DNA from: Nitrospirales bacterium
GTDB lineage: Bacteria > Nitrospirota > Nitrospiria > Nitrospirales > UBA8639
Assembly: GCA_020027205.1 (NCBI GenBank)
Contig: JAHRAQ010000021.1
Coordinates: 1-60,569, forward strand
Length of the DNA: 60,569 bases
Direction of reading: 5' to 3'
The notes beneath the pieces are model-generated. The model saw only the letters and a program-made list of their open reading frames with translations. It ran no database searches and was not told the DNA's origin. Both the position numbers and the translations under genes were made by a program. Below, piece by piece: positions 35,987 to 44,556 of the stretch; the first letter of the stretch is position 1; the number at the start of each line of letters is the position of its first letter.

Positions 35987-37483
35987 TCAGCCGGTCCCCG
36001 TTCCACGAAGGGTGACAACGCGCGGGCCGCCCGGCGCATTGTCAAAGATGCGCAGTTGCGCCTGATGCGTGCCGCGCGCCGTGCTCGTGAAGTGAACGGG
36101 CAACGCGCAGCGTTCTCCCATGGCCAGCGTGACCCCGACGCACGGGGCTTCATCGACGGAAAACGCCTGCGCGTCCGGGCCTTCCAACGCCACGCCGGCG
36201 ATCCGCAAGGGGCCAAGCCCGACGTTGGAGACGGTGACGGGAAGCGTCCGGTGCGCGGGCGCGCGGACGTCCTCCGCAAACCGGAGGGCGTCCGTGCTCA
36301 ACGCCATCGAGGGAATGACCGCCGTGCCGCTCAACAGAATCGACACGTCATCGGAGCCGCTGTTGGCCGTCACAATATCGGGCAACCCGTCCCCGTTGAA
36401 ATCCTCAATGCCCATGGCGGTCGGCGCCGCCCCCACGGCATATTGTCCGGCGGGCTGAAACGACCCGTCCCCTCGACCCAGAAGAATGGAGACGCTCCGG
36501 GACGCGCGGTTGACGGCCATCAGGTCACGCGCGCCGTCGCCGTCCAAATCCTCGCAGGCCAGCGCCACCGGCCCGAAGCCGGCGTCCAGATGCGCGGGTT
36601 TGGTGTACCCGCCGGACCCGCGCCGGAGCAGGACGTTCACGCTGTCGGTGAACATGCTGGCCGCCAGCAGGTCCGGCGCGCCGTCGGCATCCACGTCCGT
36701 TTGCGTCACGGCGCTCAAGGTGAATCCGGCCGGAATCGTGCGCCAGGGTGTCAGCCGCCCCCCGCCACGATTTCGAAAGACGGACACGTAGCCGTTCGGC
36801 CGCCGCCAACTCGGCTGACTCCACGTCACGGTCACGTCCGGCAAGCCGTCGTCATCGAGATCCGCCAGCGAGACATCGGTGGGAAACAAGCCGTCCCGCC
36901 CCTGCGATTCGAACCGCCGGGGCGGCAGAAATCCGCCGTCACGATTCAACAAGATCGACCAACTGAACGGCGCGTAATGTCCGAATCGCCCGCTGTTCAC
37001 CACCACCAAATCCTGATCGCCGTCGCCGTCCACGTCGCCCACGGACAGGGCGGTGGGGCCTTGTCCTGACGGATACGACACCGGCGGCGCAAACGCGCCG
37101 CGGCCCTGTCCCGCCAGGATGCTCACGCGATGCGCGCCGGTTTCCGCCACGGCCAAATCCGGCGTCCCGTCCCGGTTGAAATCCCCCGTCGCCAGCCCCA
37201 TGGGACTCTCGCCCACCCCGACGGCATAGGCGGCGCGGAACGTCCCGTTGCCGTTGCCCAACAGCAATGAAACGTCGTCCGACGCGCCGTTGGACGTCGC
37301 AATATCCGGCCGTCCATCGCCGTTAAAATCTCCCACGGTCAGCCCCTCCGGGCGGGCGCCCACGCCGGCCGACAGGACCGGGGTGAAGACAAGATTTTGC
37401 GCCGGCACGGACGTCGCCCCGCACGGCACGCACAAGCCGCCGGCCAGACAAGCTGTGACGAATCGCCGCACCCGGCTCTTCAT
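35987..37483 (-). CDS. secreted FG-GAP/VCBS repeat protein with C-terminal ASH-like domain
   Basis: About 498 residues. A signal peptide (RRFVTACLAGGLCVPCGATSVPA) is followed by at least six FG-GAP/VCBS repeats of about 60 residues, with calcium-binding signatures such as VGDFNGDGRPDIAT, TGDFNRDGTPDLAV and VGDVDGDGDQDLVV. They should fold as a beta-propeller. The last 95 residues are an ASH/immunoglobulin-like domain often seen in surface proteins. It is probably exported and may have an adhesion or binding role. Confidence 0.88.
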   Translation of the reverse strand: MKSRVRRFVTACLAGGLCVPCGATSVPAQNLVFTPVLSAGVGARPEGLTVGDFNGDGRPDIATSNGASDDVSLLLGNGNGTFRAAYAVGVGESPMGLATGDFNRDGTPDLAVAETGAHRVSILAGQGRGAFAPPVSYPSGQGPTALSVGDVDGDGDQDLVVVNSGRFGHYAPFSWSILLNRDGGFLPPRRFESQGRDGLFPTDVSLADLDDDGLPDVTVTWSQPSWRRPNGYVSVFRNRGGGRLTPWRTIPAGFTLSAVTQTDVDADGAPDLLAASMFTDSVNVLLRRGSGGYTKPAHLDAGFGPVALACEDLDGDGARDLMAVNRASRSVSILLGRGDGSFQPAGQYAVGAAPTAMGIEDFNGDGLPDIVTANSGSDDVSILLSGTAVIPSMALSTDALRFAEDVRAPAHRTLPVTVSNVGLGPLRIAGVALEGPDAQAFSVDEAPCVGVTLAMGERCALPVHFTSTARGTHQAQLRIFDNAPGGPRVVTLRGTGTG

Positions 37484-37527
37484 GACGTGCCGCCGCCTCC
37501 TCTGTTCACGACGCCGCGCGCGGCGGG

Positions 37528-37782
37528 TCACGCCTCCGCGGCAAACGTTTTTTCCAGGGCGATTTCCACTTCGTCCGCCGCCGCCACGCCCCGGTTGCGA
37601 ACATGCGCTGACCAGGCCGGCGACGCGCGCAACGCCGCCATGACGGTTTTCAGCAACGCCGGTTTCATCCGAACGTCCCAGTCATGCAGCCAGGCATAGC
37701 CGTCCTCGTCGCCCTCGTAGTCTTCGGGAAACCGGGCCACGAGCGTCACCCGCAGATTAAACGTCTTTTCTTCTTCAAACAT
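37528..37782 (-). CDS. small hypothetical protein
   Basis: An 84-residue acidic protein starting MFEEEKTFNLRVTLVARFPE, with AAGGACG upstream of the ATG. It is predicted alpha/beta, with no membrane segment or signal peptide. It lies 44 bases upstream of the FG-GAP gene on the same strand. The aromatic, acidic patch GDEDGYAWLHDWDVRMKP looks conserved, but I cannot name the family. Confidence 0.65.
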   Translation of the reverse strand: MFEEEKTFNLRVTLVARFPEDYEGDEDGYAWLHDWDVRMKPALLKTVMAALRASPAWSAHVRNRGVAAADEVEIALEKTFAAEA

Positions 37783-37895
37783 GACGGGGCGTCCTTCTCA
37801 TGCAATTATTGGCGGTTCGGATCATCGCGCACATAACCTGTATAGGCCCCTACCCTTGACACTCCTCTAATCCGCCCTCCTGTCTCCCCTGCCTC

Positions 37896-38078
37896 TCCTT
37901 CTGTCATACCCGCGAAGGCGGGTATCCAGTCCGTCTTTGTTTTTGTTCTGCCATGAGAAGATAACAGAAGGATGGATTCCCGATTAAAAATGTCGGGAAT
38001 GACAGAGAGGAAGGTCTGTCATGCCCATTTCTCCTTGTCATACCCGCCTCCGATTAATGATGTCGCGAGCAGACTCCT
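37896..38078. repeat. mixed REP/MITE-like pair
   Basis: The left element is the CATACCCGCGAAGGCGGGTAT type (about 37904-37927). The right is the ATTCCCGATT/GTCGGGAAT type (about 37976-38001). A partial third copy lies at 38036-38060. It combines two repeat subfamilies in one pair and fills the divergent space before the HEPN gene; 37783-37895 shows nothing else. Confidence 0.7.
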
Positions 38079-38086
38079 AGCGGGCA

Positions 38087-38116
38087 TTGCGGGTTAAACA
38101 TGGCCCGTTGTATAAT
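38087..38116 (+). promoter_or_regulatory. promoter of the HEPN-DUF6884 gene
   Basis: TTGCGG (38087-38092), an 18-base spacer, then a perfect TATAAT (38111-38116). Transcription would start near 38123. This rules out the in-frame ATG at 38100 and supports the ATG at 38202. Confidence 0.6.
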
Positions 38117-38201
38117 GAACAACGCACGATATGCAAGCCACCCGCTCCCGCCGTGGAACAATAGTTTCTGTCATGGCAAAAACGCAATACGGGTAAGAAA
38201 G

Positions 38202-39104
38202 ATGACCAACCAGAAACATTTGCCCGACGAGAGATCGCGTGTTGGCGAAGTGCTAAACCTGCTTGCCGAAACCATCGGTACGCAATTATCCAAAGAACAA
38301 AACACCAGAATCGCGGCCGGTCAAAAAGAAAAAGGCTACGAATATCGACGCAACGATATTGCCTCTCAACTCCAAGGGATAAGGTGTCACTTGGAAGATT
38401 GCCGGAACAATAAACAGACAACGTTGTTCAGATGTGGTTCCAACAGGCACGACATACAAAACGCAATAACATATATCCATGAACTGTTGGGCACACGGAA
38501 CATGTGGGCACACAACGATCCATTCCGCCTAGGAGACGCCCTACGTGCCGCAGACACGGCGTGTCGCCTGTTGGCAAAACTGGGACTGCCACATGACCGG
38601 ATGGAAGCGCTTGGGGAGCATCTCCAACCGTCCAATTCTCAAAAACCTCCACGTTCTCCAGACAGCCTATCCACGCGCTCGCAGGGTTCCACCAAACAGA
38701 TTGCCATTGTCACGTGTACCCAAAAACAGGATGGAAACGCCACAACCTTCGATAAACTATACATTGGGCCATTCTATAAACGTTCCCGCACAGAATGCGA
38801 GAAAGACAAGATTTCTTTTCTCATCATCAGCACGAAGTATGGGTTGGTCATGTCCGACGATTCTGTCGAAGGGTCATACAACCGCAATCTTGATGAAATG
38901 AAGGAAGCGGAAAAGCGGGAGTGGAGAAATCTACTTGAGCAACACGTCAAGAACAAATTATCCTCGGCTGGCATCGGACATGTTGTATTCTTGGCAGGAC
39001 AAAAATATCGAGAATCCCTTCAGCCTATACTCGACCGTGCGGGCATTACATATGAAACACACCGCAACTGGAAGAAGATTTGTGACGACATCTACAGTCG
39101 TTAA
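38202..39104 (+). CDS. Swt1-type HEPN domain fused to DUF6884
   Basis: About 300 residues. The N-terminal half (about 8-130) looks like a Swt1-family HEPN domain, with the ribonuclease motif R-x4-H at Arg99-His104 (RNMWAH) and the following DALRAADTACRLL helix. The C-terminal half (about 165-285) matches DUF6884 (IVTCTQKQ, LYIGPFYKRSR, FLIISTKYGLV). HEPN RNases serve in toxin-antitoxin and anti-phage systems; DUF6884 is of unknown activity. The gene is richer in A+T than its neighbours, has its own promoter and sits alone next to mobile-type repeats, all signs of transfer. Domain calls are from motif recognition only. Confidence 0.75.
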   Translation: MTNQKHLPDERSRVGEVLNLLAETIGTQLSKEQNTRIAAGQKEKGYEYRRNDIASQLQGIRCHLEDCRNNKQTTLFRCGSNRHDIQNAITYIHELLGTRNMWAHNDPFRLGDALRAADTACRLLAKLGLPHDRMEALGEHLQPSNSQKPPRSPDSLSTRSQGSTKQIAIVTCTQKQDGNATTFDKLYIGPFYKRSRTECEKDKISFLIISTKYGLVMSDDSVEGSYNRNLDEMKEAEKREWRNLLEQHVKNKLSSAGIGHVVFLAGQKYRESLQPILDRAGITYETHRNWKKICDDIYSR

Positions 39105-39151
39105 CCATCTGCGTCCCTGACGCCGCGCCACCCACACGCACTCCTGTCGGC

Positions 39152-39985
39152 TTACTCCAGAATATCACGGGCGCGGCGGTCCAGATACCCAGCGCGGGCG
39201 GCGCCGTACAAATCGACGCTGGACTCGGCGATGCCCTCGAACGTTTTGAGATTGCGGGAACGGAAGTTGACCCGCTCCGTGGCGTTGAGGCCCAGGTTCG
39301 GGAGAAACGGCAGAATGTAGTTGACGGGGTCCATGAGCGTGTCACCGACAAAGCCCACCGCGGCCCGCACCGTCAACGGGGGCAGCATCGGCAGCACCAG
39401 ATACGGCCCGGACGGCACGCCATGGACGGCAAGAGTCTGACCGGTGTCTTCCGCCGGCGGCGGTTTCGATTCGAACACCGGCGTGGCAATGTCAAAAAGA
39501 CCGCCGACGCCCATGGTCGAGTTCAGCACAACCCGCAGCGTTTCTTCCACGGCCCCGCCGAACTTGCCCTGAAAAATATTATTGACCACGCGCGCCACGA
39601 ATCCCGCGTTGTAAAACATATTCGTCAGCGCGTCCTGTACGTGCGGGGACACCACGGCGTTGTAGGCCCTGGCCGCCGGCCGCAGTAGCGCGATGTCGGC
39701 GCGATGATTGAATCCAAACATCTTCGTATTGAACGGCTCCCACGGATCATACACCGGTTCACGGTCATCGTCGTCAAACGGATCCGCAAACGATGCTCCG
39801 GCGTCCGCGGCCCGCGTCGCGGCGGCCGCGTCCGACCCATCATCCGTCGCTTGCGCCACGACGACACCGGCGGCCCCGGCGGCCCCGGCCTGACCCGCCC
39901 CCGGCGGTCCCGCCAGTACACACGCCGCGACGGCGAGACACCCGATCATCCTTTTCCATCGATGCCATGCCGTTGAAAAACACAT
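39152..39985 (-). CDS. mlaA: MlaA/VacJ-type outer-membrane lipid-asymmetry lipoprotein
   Basis: Up to 277 residues. A lipobox (LAVAAC) follows the N-terminal hydrophobic stretch, then an Ala/Gly/Asp linker. The MlaA domain comes next (about 75-260): DPWEPFNTKMFGFNHRADI, NMFYNAGFVARVVNNIFQGK, VLNSTMGVGGLFDIA and GPYLVLPMLPPLTVR. It removes misplaced phospholipids from the outer leaflet together with MlaBCDEF, which are not in this window. A start at 39952 (MIGCLAVAAC) gives a more usual lipoprotein signal. The stop of the upstream small gene overlaps the first ATG (TAATG). Confidence 0.92.
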   Translation of the reverse strand: MCFSTAWHRWKRMIGCLAVAACVLAGPPGAGQAGAAGAAGVVVAQATDDGSDAAAATRAADAGASFADPFDDDDREPVYDPWEPFNTKMFGFNHRADIALLRPAARAYNAVVSPHVQDALTNMFYNAGFVARVVNNIFQGKFGGAVEETLRVVLNSTMGVGGLFDIATPVFESKPPPAEDTGQTLAVHGVPSGPYLVLPMLPPLTVRAAVGFVGDTLMDPVNYILPFLPNLGLNATERVNFRSRNLKTFEGIAESSVDLYGAARAGYLDRRARDILE

Positions 39986-40206
39986 TACTCGGAACTCCCC
40001 ATCATGTCGTCCACCAGCGGACGGTTAAGGTCTTCACACCCCGGGCACAGGAGATCGAACAGGGCCTCGTGGTCTTCGACGTACTGCCGGTCGTCAACCA
40101 GTTGCGCCTCGAGCACGTCCCGGTGACAGATCTCGCATAACATCATCACCCCGCGCATCACCGATACGGTTTTTCGACCCTGGCTCCCGGACATCGCCTC
40201 TCCCAT
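39985..40206 (-). CDS. small zinc-ribbon-like protein
   Basis: Up to 73 residues with two CxxC pairs (LCEICH and LCPGCED), as in a treble-clef or zinc-ribbon fold. Internal Met codons at residues 5 and 17 are possible starts. Its stop overlaps the mlaA start, so the two are translationally coupled. No family name can be given. Confidence 0.65.
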   Translation of the reverse strand: MGEAMSGSQGRKTVSVMRGVMMLCEICHRDVLEAQLVDDRQYVEDHEALFDLLCPGCEDLNRPLVDDMMGSSE

Positions 40207-40248
40207 GATACAACCCCGTCGGGCGGCACACCCGCCGCCCGCGGGCGG

Positions 40249-40443
40249 TTACGACCAGCCCTGTTGCCGGGCCAGCGAAAAATCTTCCGTTTCGAGATCA
40301 ATGCCGCATTCCGTACATTCGTACGGGTGGTCGGGCGGCGGCACCGACAAGGCCGTGTCCTGAATCCGTCCACGGCACACATGATAAAAGTTTCCGCCGG
40401 CATGTTCGGAATCCAACGGCTCATGTTCATATTTAAGAATCAT
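40249..40443 (-). CDS. small Cys-containing protein
   Basis: A 64-residue protein, acidic, with a CTEC pair and a further Cys in HVCRG, and a C-terminal GIDLETEDFSLARQQGW. It is possibly a small zinc-binding protein. It lies 42 bases upstream of the zinc-ribbon-like gene on the same strand. I do not recognise a family. Confidence 0.55.
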   Translation of the reverse strand: MILKYEHEPLDSEHAGGNFYHVCRGRIQDTALSVPPPDHPYECTECGIDLETEDFSLARQQGWS

Positions 40444-40577
40444 GGCTCACCCGTGACCACGCCAGCCCATTCCCTCTGTTATAACAAGGAGGAGAAACCC
40501 GGCGCAATCCGACGCCATCCGGCGCGCCCTCCGGGCGTGAGTTGACGGAACCGCCGTATCTTGTTATTCCCTCGGCC

Positions 40578-42017
40578 ATGGGCGCATTCTTCTCCACCGG
40601 AAAAAACACGCTGTACAGAATCGCCGTCGCCGTCGGGGCCGTCTATCTCCTCCTGGTATGCCTGTATCGCTGGGGAGACGCCACGCCGCCCCGCGTCACA
40701 TTGCTCACACCGTTCACGCTGGTCGGCCCGGCCACGCCGTTATCGGTCCGCATCGAGGACGGCGGGACGGGGCTTCGGGAAGTCACCGTGCGCCTGGTCC
40801 AGAACCTTGAGCCTTATACCCTGACGCAGGAACACTTTTCCGCGGGAAGTGTGTTCCTCGGCGCGGGCCGGGACACCTTCGAATTCACCCGTGTCCCCTT
40901 TGAACACAACACCATTCCCCGGCGGCGGGGGCCGACCACCCTGGTCATTGCGGCGCGCGATCATTCCTGGCGGGGATTTTTTGAAGGCAACTGGACGCGC
41001 ATCGAACAGGACGTCACCGTGAAATTTCAGCCCCCGAGGGTGGACACGGTCTCGACGCCCCTGTCGGTCGCCCGTGGCGGCACGGGCCTTGTGTCGTATC
41101 AGGTCTCCGACGACGCCGTGCGGCACGGCGTCCAAATCGGCGAGACCTTTTTCCCGGGCTACCAAAACCCCGGCAACGCCTTCGGCATGTTCGCGCTCTT
41201 TGCCTTTCCGCACCACCTGCCGGCCTCGACGCCGATTCAACTCGTGGCGGATGACGGCCTCGGCAATCACGGCGCACGGCGGGTCGCCACCACGGTCACG
41301 CCGAAACGATGGCGCACCCGGCGCCTGAACATTTCCGACCGGTTCATCGAGCAGGTCGTTCCGCCCATTCTGGCGCGGACGCCCGGTCTCGACGACCTGG
41401 GCGACCCGCTGCGGAACTTTCTGCAAGTCAACAAGGACTTGCGCCGAAAGAACGCCGAGCAATTCTCGGCCCTGGCCGCGAACAGCCGGCAGGAGTTCCT
41501 GTGGAACGGAGCGTTCCGCCAGTTGTCACGGTCCAAGGTGGAAGCCGCGTTTGCCGATCACCGTCAATATCTCTATCACGGGCGCGTCGTGGACACGCAG
41601 GATCATCTGGGATTCGATCTGGCCGTCACCGCCCAGTATCCCGTGGAAGCCGCCAACGACGGAGAGGTCGTGCTGGCCGACTACGTCGGCATTTACGGCA
41701 ACACCGTTGTTCTGGATCACGGCTACGGGCTGCAATCGTTGTATGCCCACCTGTCGTCCTTCGACGTCGCGCCGGGGGACGTGGTCGTCAAAGGGCAGCG
41801 CATCGGCCGGTCGGGCATGACCGGGCTGGCCGCCGGGGATCATTTGCATTTCAGCCTGCTGCTGCACGGCGTGCAGATCAACCCCGCGGAATGGTGGGAC
41901 GCGCAATGGGTGCAATCCCGCATGGGCGACCACATTCGAAAGAACGACGCCGTGGACCCGGCCTCCCTCCTGCGTCCCCGCGCCGACCCGGCCCGCCCGC
42001 CGGGGCCGGCCTTCTAA
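40578..42017 (+). CDS. M23-family (LytM) peptidase, membrane-anchored
   Basis: About 479 residues. One N-terminal membrane helix (YRIAVAVGAVYLLLVCLY) is followed by a long periplasmic region with Ig-like beta strands, then a C-terminal M23 domain (about 330-455). The zinc ligands are complete: H-x3-D in DHLGFDLAV and the HLHFSL motif, with YAHLSSF. It should cut peptide cross-links in peptidoglycan or act in envelope remodelling. It ends four bases before parC. Confidence 0.9.
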   Translation: MGAFFSTGKNTLYRIAVAVGAVYLLLVCLYRWGDATPPRVTLLTPFTLVGPATPLSVRIEDGGTGLREVTVRLVQNLEPYTLTQEHFSAGSVFLGAGRDTFEFTRVPFEHNTIPRRRGPTTLVIAARDHSWRGFFEGNWTRIEQDVTVKFQPPRVDTVSTPLSVARGGTGLVSYQVSDDAVRHGVQIGETFFPGYQNPGNAFGMFALFAFPHHLPASTPIQLVADDGLGNHGARRVATTVTPKRWRTRRLNISDRFIEQVVPPILARTPGLDDLGDPLRNFLQVNKDLRRKNAEQFSALAANSRQEFLWNGAFRQLSRSKVEAAFADHRQYLYHGRVVDTQDHLGFDLAVTAQYPVEAANDGEVVLADYVGIYGNTVVLDHGYGLQSLYAHLSSFDVAPGDVVVKGQRIGRSGMTGLAAGDHLHFSLLLHGVQINPAEWWDAQWVQSRMGDHIRKNDAVDPASLLRPRADPARPPGPAF

Positions 42018-42021
42018 CGTC

Positions 42022-44499
42022 ATGCCATCCCGACCGACGTCCCGCGGCGCCGCCGGCCGCCCGGCCGCGCCGGCGCGCGTCACCACGGTCCCGCTGGATC
42101 ACACCGCGCGCCAGCGGTACCTGAATTACGCGCTGTCCGTCATCACCGCGCGCGCGCTGCCCGACGTGCGGGACGGGCTGAAACCCGTGCAGCGGCGCAT
42201 CCTGTTCTCCATGTTCCACAACCACCGGCTGTCGCCGGACCGGCCGCCGATCAAAAGCGCGAAAGTGGTGGGGTCCGTCATCGGCGAATGGCACCCCCAC
42301 GGCGACGCGGCCGTCTATGACGCCATGACGCGCATGGCGCAATGGTGGTCCCTGCGCGCGCCGCTGGTGGACGGCCACGGCAACTTCGGCAGCCTCGACG
42401 GCGATCCGGCGGCCGCCTACCGCTACACCGAAGCCCGCCTCACCCCGATCGCGCTTGAACTGCTGAACGAACTCGACAAAGACACAGTGGACTTTCGGGC
42501 CAATTACGACGGCAAGGATGAAGAGCCGCTGGTCCTGCCCGCCCGGTTCCCGAATCTCCTGGTCAACGGCTCCACCGGCATCGCCGTCGGGATGGCCACC
42601 AACATTCCGCCGCACAACCTTGGCGAAGTCATCCACGGCGCCGTGGCCCTGATCGACAACCGCGACTGCACGATGGCCGACCTGATGCAGTCGATCAAAG
42701 GGCCGGACTTTCCCACCGGCGGGGAGATGCTGAACACCCGCGCCGAACTGCGCGAAATGTACGACACCGGCCAGGGATCGATCCGCGTGCGGGGCACCTT
42801 CACGGTCATGCCGCCCGCGCATGGCGCGGCGCAGATCGTCATCACCTCCATCCCCTTCGCCGTGGACAAAGCCACGATTGTCGAACGCATCGGCGAACTC
42901 ATCGCCGCCAGAAAAGTGCCGCAACTGGTCGACGTGCGCGACGAGTCCACCACCGACGCCCGCATTGTGCTGGAGTTGCAGAAGGGCGCCGACGCCGATC
43001 TGGCCATGGCCTACCTGTTCAAGCACACGCCGCTCCAGAATAATTTTTCCGTCAACCTCACCTGTCTGGTGCCCGCCGCCGGCGCCGCGACGCGCCCGCA
43101 ATGCCTGAACCTGAAACAGATTCTGGAACAGTTCATCGACTTTCGCTTCGCCACAGTCACCCGCCGCCTGTCGCATGATCTGAAAGTTTTGGAACAACGC
43201 CTGCACATCCTGTCCGGCTTCCAGACCATTTTCGACGCGCTGGACGAGGTGCTGACCATCATCCGCCGGAGCGACGGCAAGGCTGACTCCGCCGACAAAC
43301 TCCAACGCCGTTTTCACCTCGATGACATCCAGACGAACGCGATGCTGGACACCGCGATCTACAAACTCTCCCGCACCGAAATCCAAAAAATGCTGGACGA
43401 ACTCGCCGACAAAACCCGTCAGACCAAAGCCCTGCGCGCGCTGCTCGGGTCGAAGGCGAAACTCTGGAAGGTCGTGAAAGACGAACTCCACACCGTGGCC
43501 GGCGCCTACGCCAACGCCCGGCGCACCAAAGTCGGCCGCCGGCAGACCGACGAGGTCGCCTTCGATCCCGAAGCCTACATGGTCAGGGAAGACGCCGTGA
43601 TCACCGTGTCCACGGACGGATGGATTCGCCGCGTGGGCATGGTCAAAGATCTGTCGAAAACCCGGCTGCGGGAAGGCGACACATTGCTGGCCGTCGTGCC
43701 GGGCAGCACCGTGGAGACCATGGTGTGTTGTTCCAATTTCGGTAGCGCGTACACCATGCGCATCGGCGACATTCCGCCGGCGCGAAGCGGCTACGGCGAT
43801 CCCGCGCAAAAACTGTTCAAGTTCAAGGACGGCGAACGCATCATCGCCGCGTTCAGTTCGGACCCCAGACTCTACGCCACACCAACCGCGCCGGCGAAGA
43901 GTCGAAAAAAACCGGCCGCCACGCTGTTTGACGAAGACACCGGCGGCGGCGGTGGTGCCGGTGGTGGCGGTGGCGGTGGCGGTGCCGGTGGCGGCGGTGG
44001 CGCCGGCGGTGTCGGTGGCCATCACATGATCGCCGTGTCCTCCGCCGGGATGGGCGTCCGCGTCGACATCGCCCCGTTTCGGGAACCCTCCACGCGGCTG
44101 GGGCGAAAATTCATGAAACTCCGCGAGCACGAAGAAGTCGTCAGCCTCGAAGTCCTGCGCCCCGCCGCCGACCCCGTGCTCGCGGTCGTCTCACGACAAG
44201 CCCGCGCGCTGCTCTGTCCCGCCGGGGACGTGAGCGTCCTGTCGGGGGCGGGACGGGGCATCACGATCATCAAACTCGACGCCACGGACAGGGCGCTGGC
44301 GGCGCGCCTGCTGTACACCAGGGACGACCAACTGGTCGTCGTGAAGCAGACGGGCGGCACGCTGCCGATTTCGCTGAAGAAATATCAGCCCGTCAAGCGC
44401 GGCGGAAAAGGCCACGCGCTGATGAAACGCGGCACGCTGCAAGAAGCCCTCGCGCGGCCCGTCGAGATGCCCGTCATCGGGGACGCACCGCCCGACTAA
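42022..44499 (+). CDS. parC: topoisomerase IV subunit A (GyrA/ParC family) with Gly-rich insert
   Basis: An 825-residue protein. The N-terminal breakage-reunion domain has RALPDVRDGLKPVQRRIL, the HPHGDAAVYD motif and the catalytic Tyr135 in YRYTEARLTP. The C-terminal domain is a beta-pinwheel. In the pinwheel, after a KSRKKPA segment, residues about 640-667 are almost pure Gly with a few Ala, encoded by a GNY tract. The GyrA-box motif QRRGGKG is not seen in canonical form, which favours ParC over GyrA. The parE partner is 1.7 kb downstream, beyond an accessory island. Confidence 0.92.
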   Translation: MPSRPTSRGAAGRPAAPARVTTVPLDHTARQRYLNYALSVITARALPDVRDGLKPVQRRILFSMFHNHRLSPDRPPIKSAKVVGSVIGEWHPHGDAAVYDAMTRMAQWWSLRAPLVDGHGNFGSLDGDPAAAYRYTEARLTPIALELLNELDKDTVDFRANYDGKDEEPLVLPARFPNLLVNGSTGIAVGMATNIPPHNLGEVIHGAVALIDNRDCTMADLMQSIKGPDFPTGGEMLNTRAELREMYDTGQGSIRVRGTFTVMPPAHGAAQIVITSIPFAVDKATIVERIGELIAARKVPQLVDVRDESTTDARIVLELQKGADADLAMAYLFKHTPLQNNFSVNLTCLVPAAGAATRPQCLNLKQILEQFIDFRFATVTRRLSHDLKVLEQRLHILSGFQTIFDALDEVLTIIRRSDGKADSADKLQRRFHLDDIQTNAMLDTAIYKLSRTEIQKMLDELADKTRQTKALRALLGSKAKLWKVVKDELHTVAGAYANARRTKVGRRQTDEVAFDPEAYMVREDAVITVSTDGWIRRVGMVKDLSKTRLREGDTLLAVVPGSTVETMVCCSNFGSAYTMRIGDIPPARSGYGDPAQKLFKFKDGERIIAAFSSDPRLYATPTAPAKSRKKPAATLFDEDTGGGGGAGGGGGGGGAGGGGGAGGVGGHHMIAVSSAGMGVRVDIAPFREPSTRLGRKFMKLREHEEVVSLEVLRPAADPVLAVVSRQARALLCPAGDVSVLSGAGRGITIIKLDATDRALAARLLYTRDDQLVVVKQTGGTLPISLKKYQPVKRGGKGHALMKRGTLQEALARPVEMPVIGDAPPD
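43941..44023 (+). repeat. GNY-triplet tract inside parC
   Basis: About 83 bases of GGC, GGT, GCC and GTC triplets in the reading frame and on the coding strand, giving Gly with some Ala and Val. It is inserted between conserved blades of the pinwheel domain. Confidence 0.85.
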
Positions 44500-44536
44500 C
44501 GGGACACGACGGCGGCCAACGCGCGCAGGCGACGCC

Positions 44537-44556
44537 GCCCCCGTTTGCACGGGGGC
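44537..44556 (+). terminator. hairpin after parC
   Basis: An 8-bp perfect stem (GCCCCCGT / ACGGGGGC) with the loop TTGC, 38 bases after the parC stop. No T-run follows, so it may be a weak or protein-assisted terminator. Confidence 0.4.

Noticed and set aside
38100..38201. N-terminal extension of the HEPN-DUF6884 protein
   Set aside because: The region contains the promoter (TATAAT at 38111-38116) downstream of the upstream ATG, so it cannot be translated from that transcript.
41878..44130. A 750-codon open frame on the minus strand
   Set aside because: It is antisense to parC, whose catalytic motifs are unambiguous.
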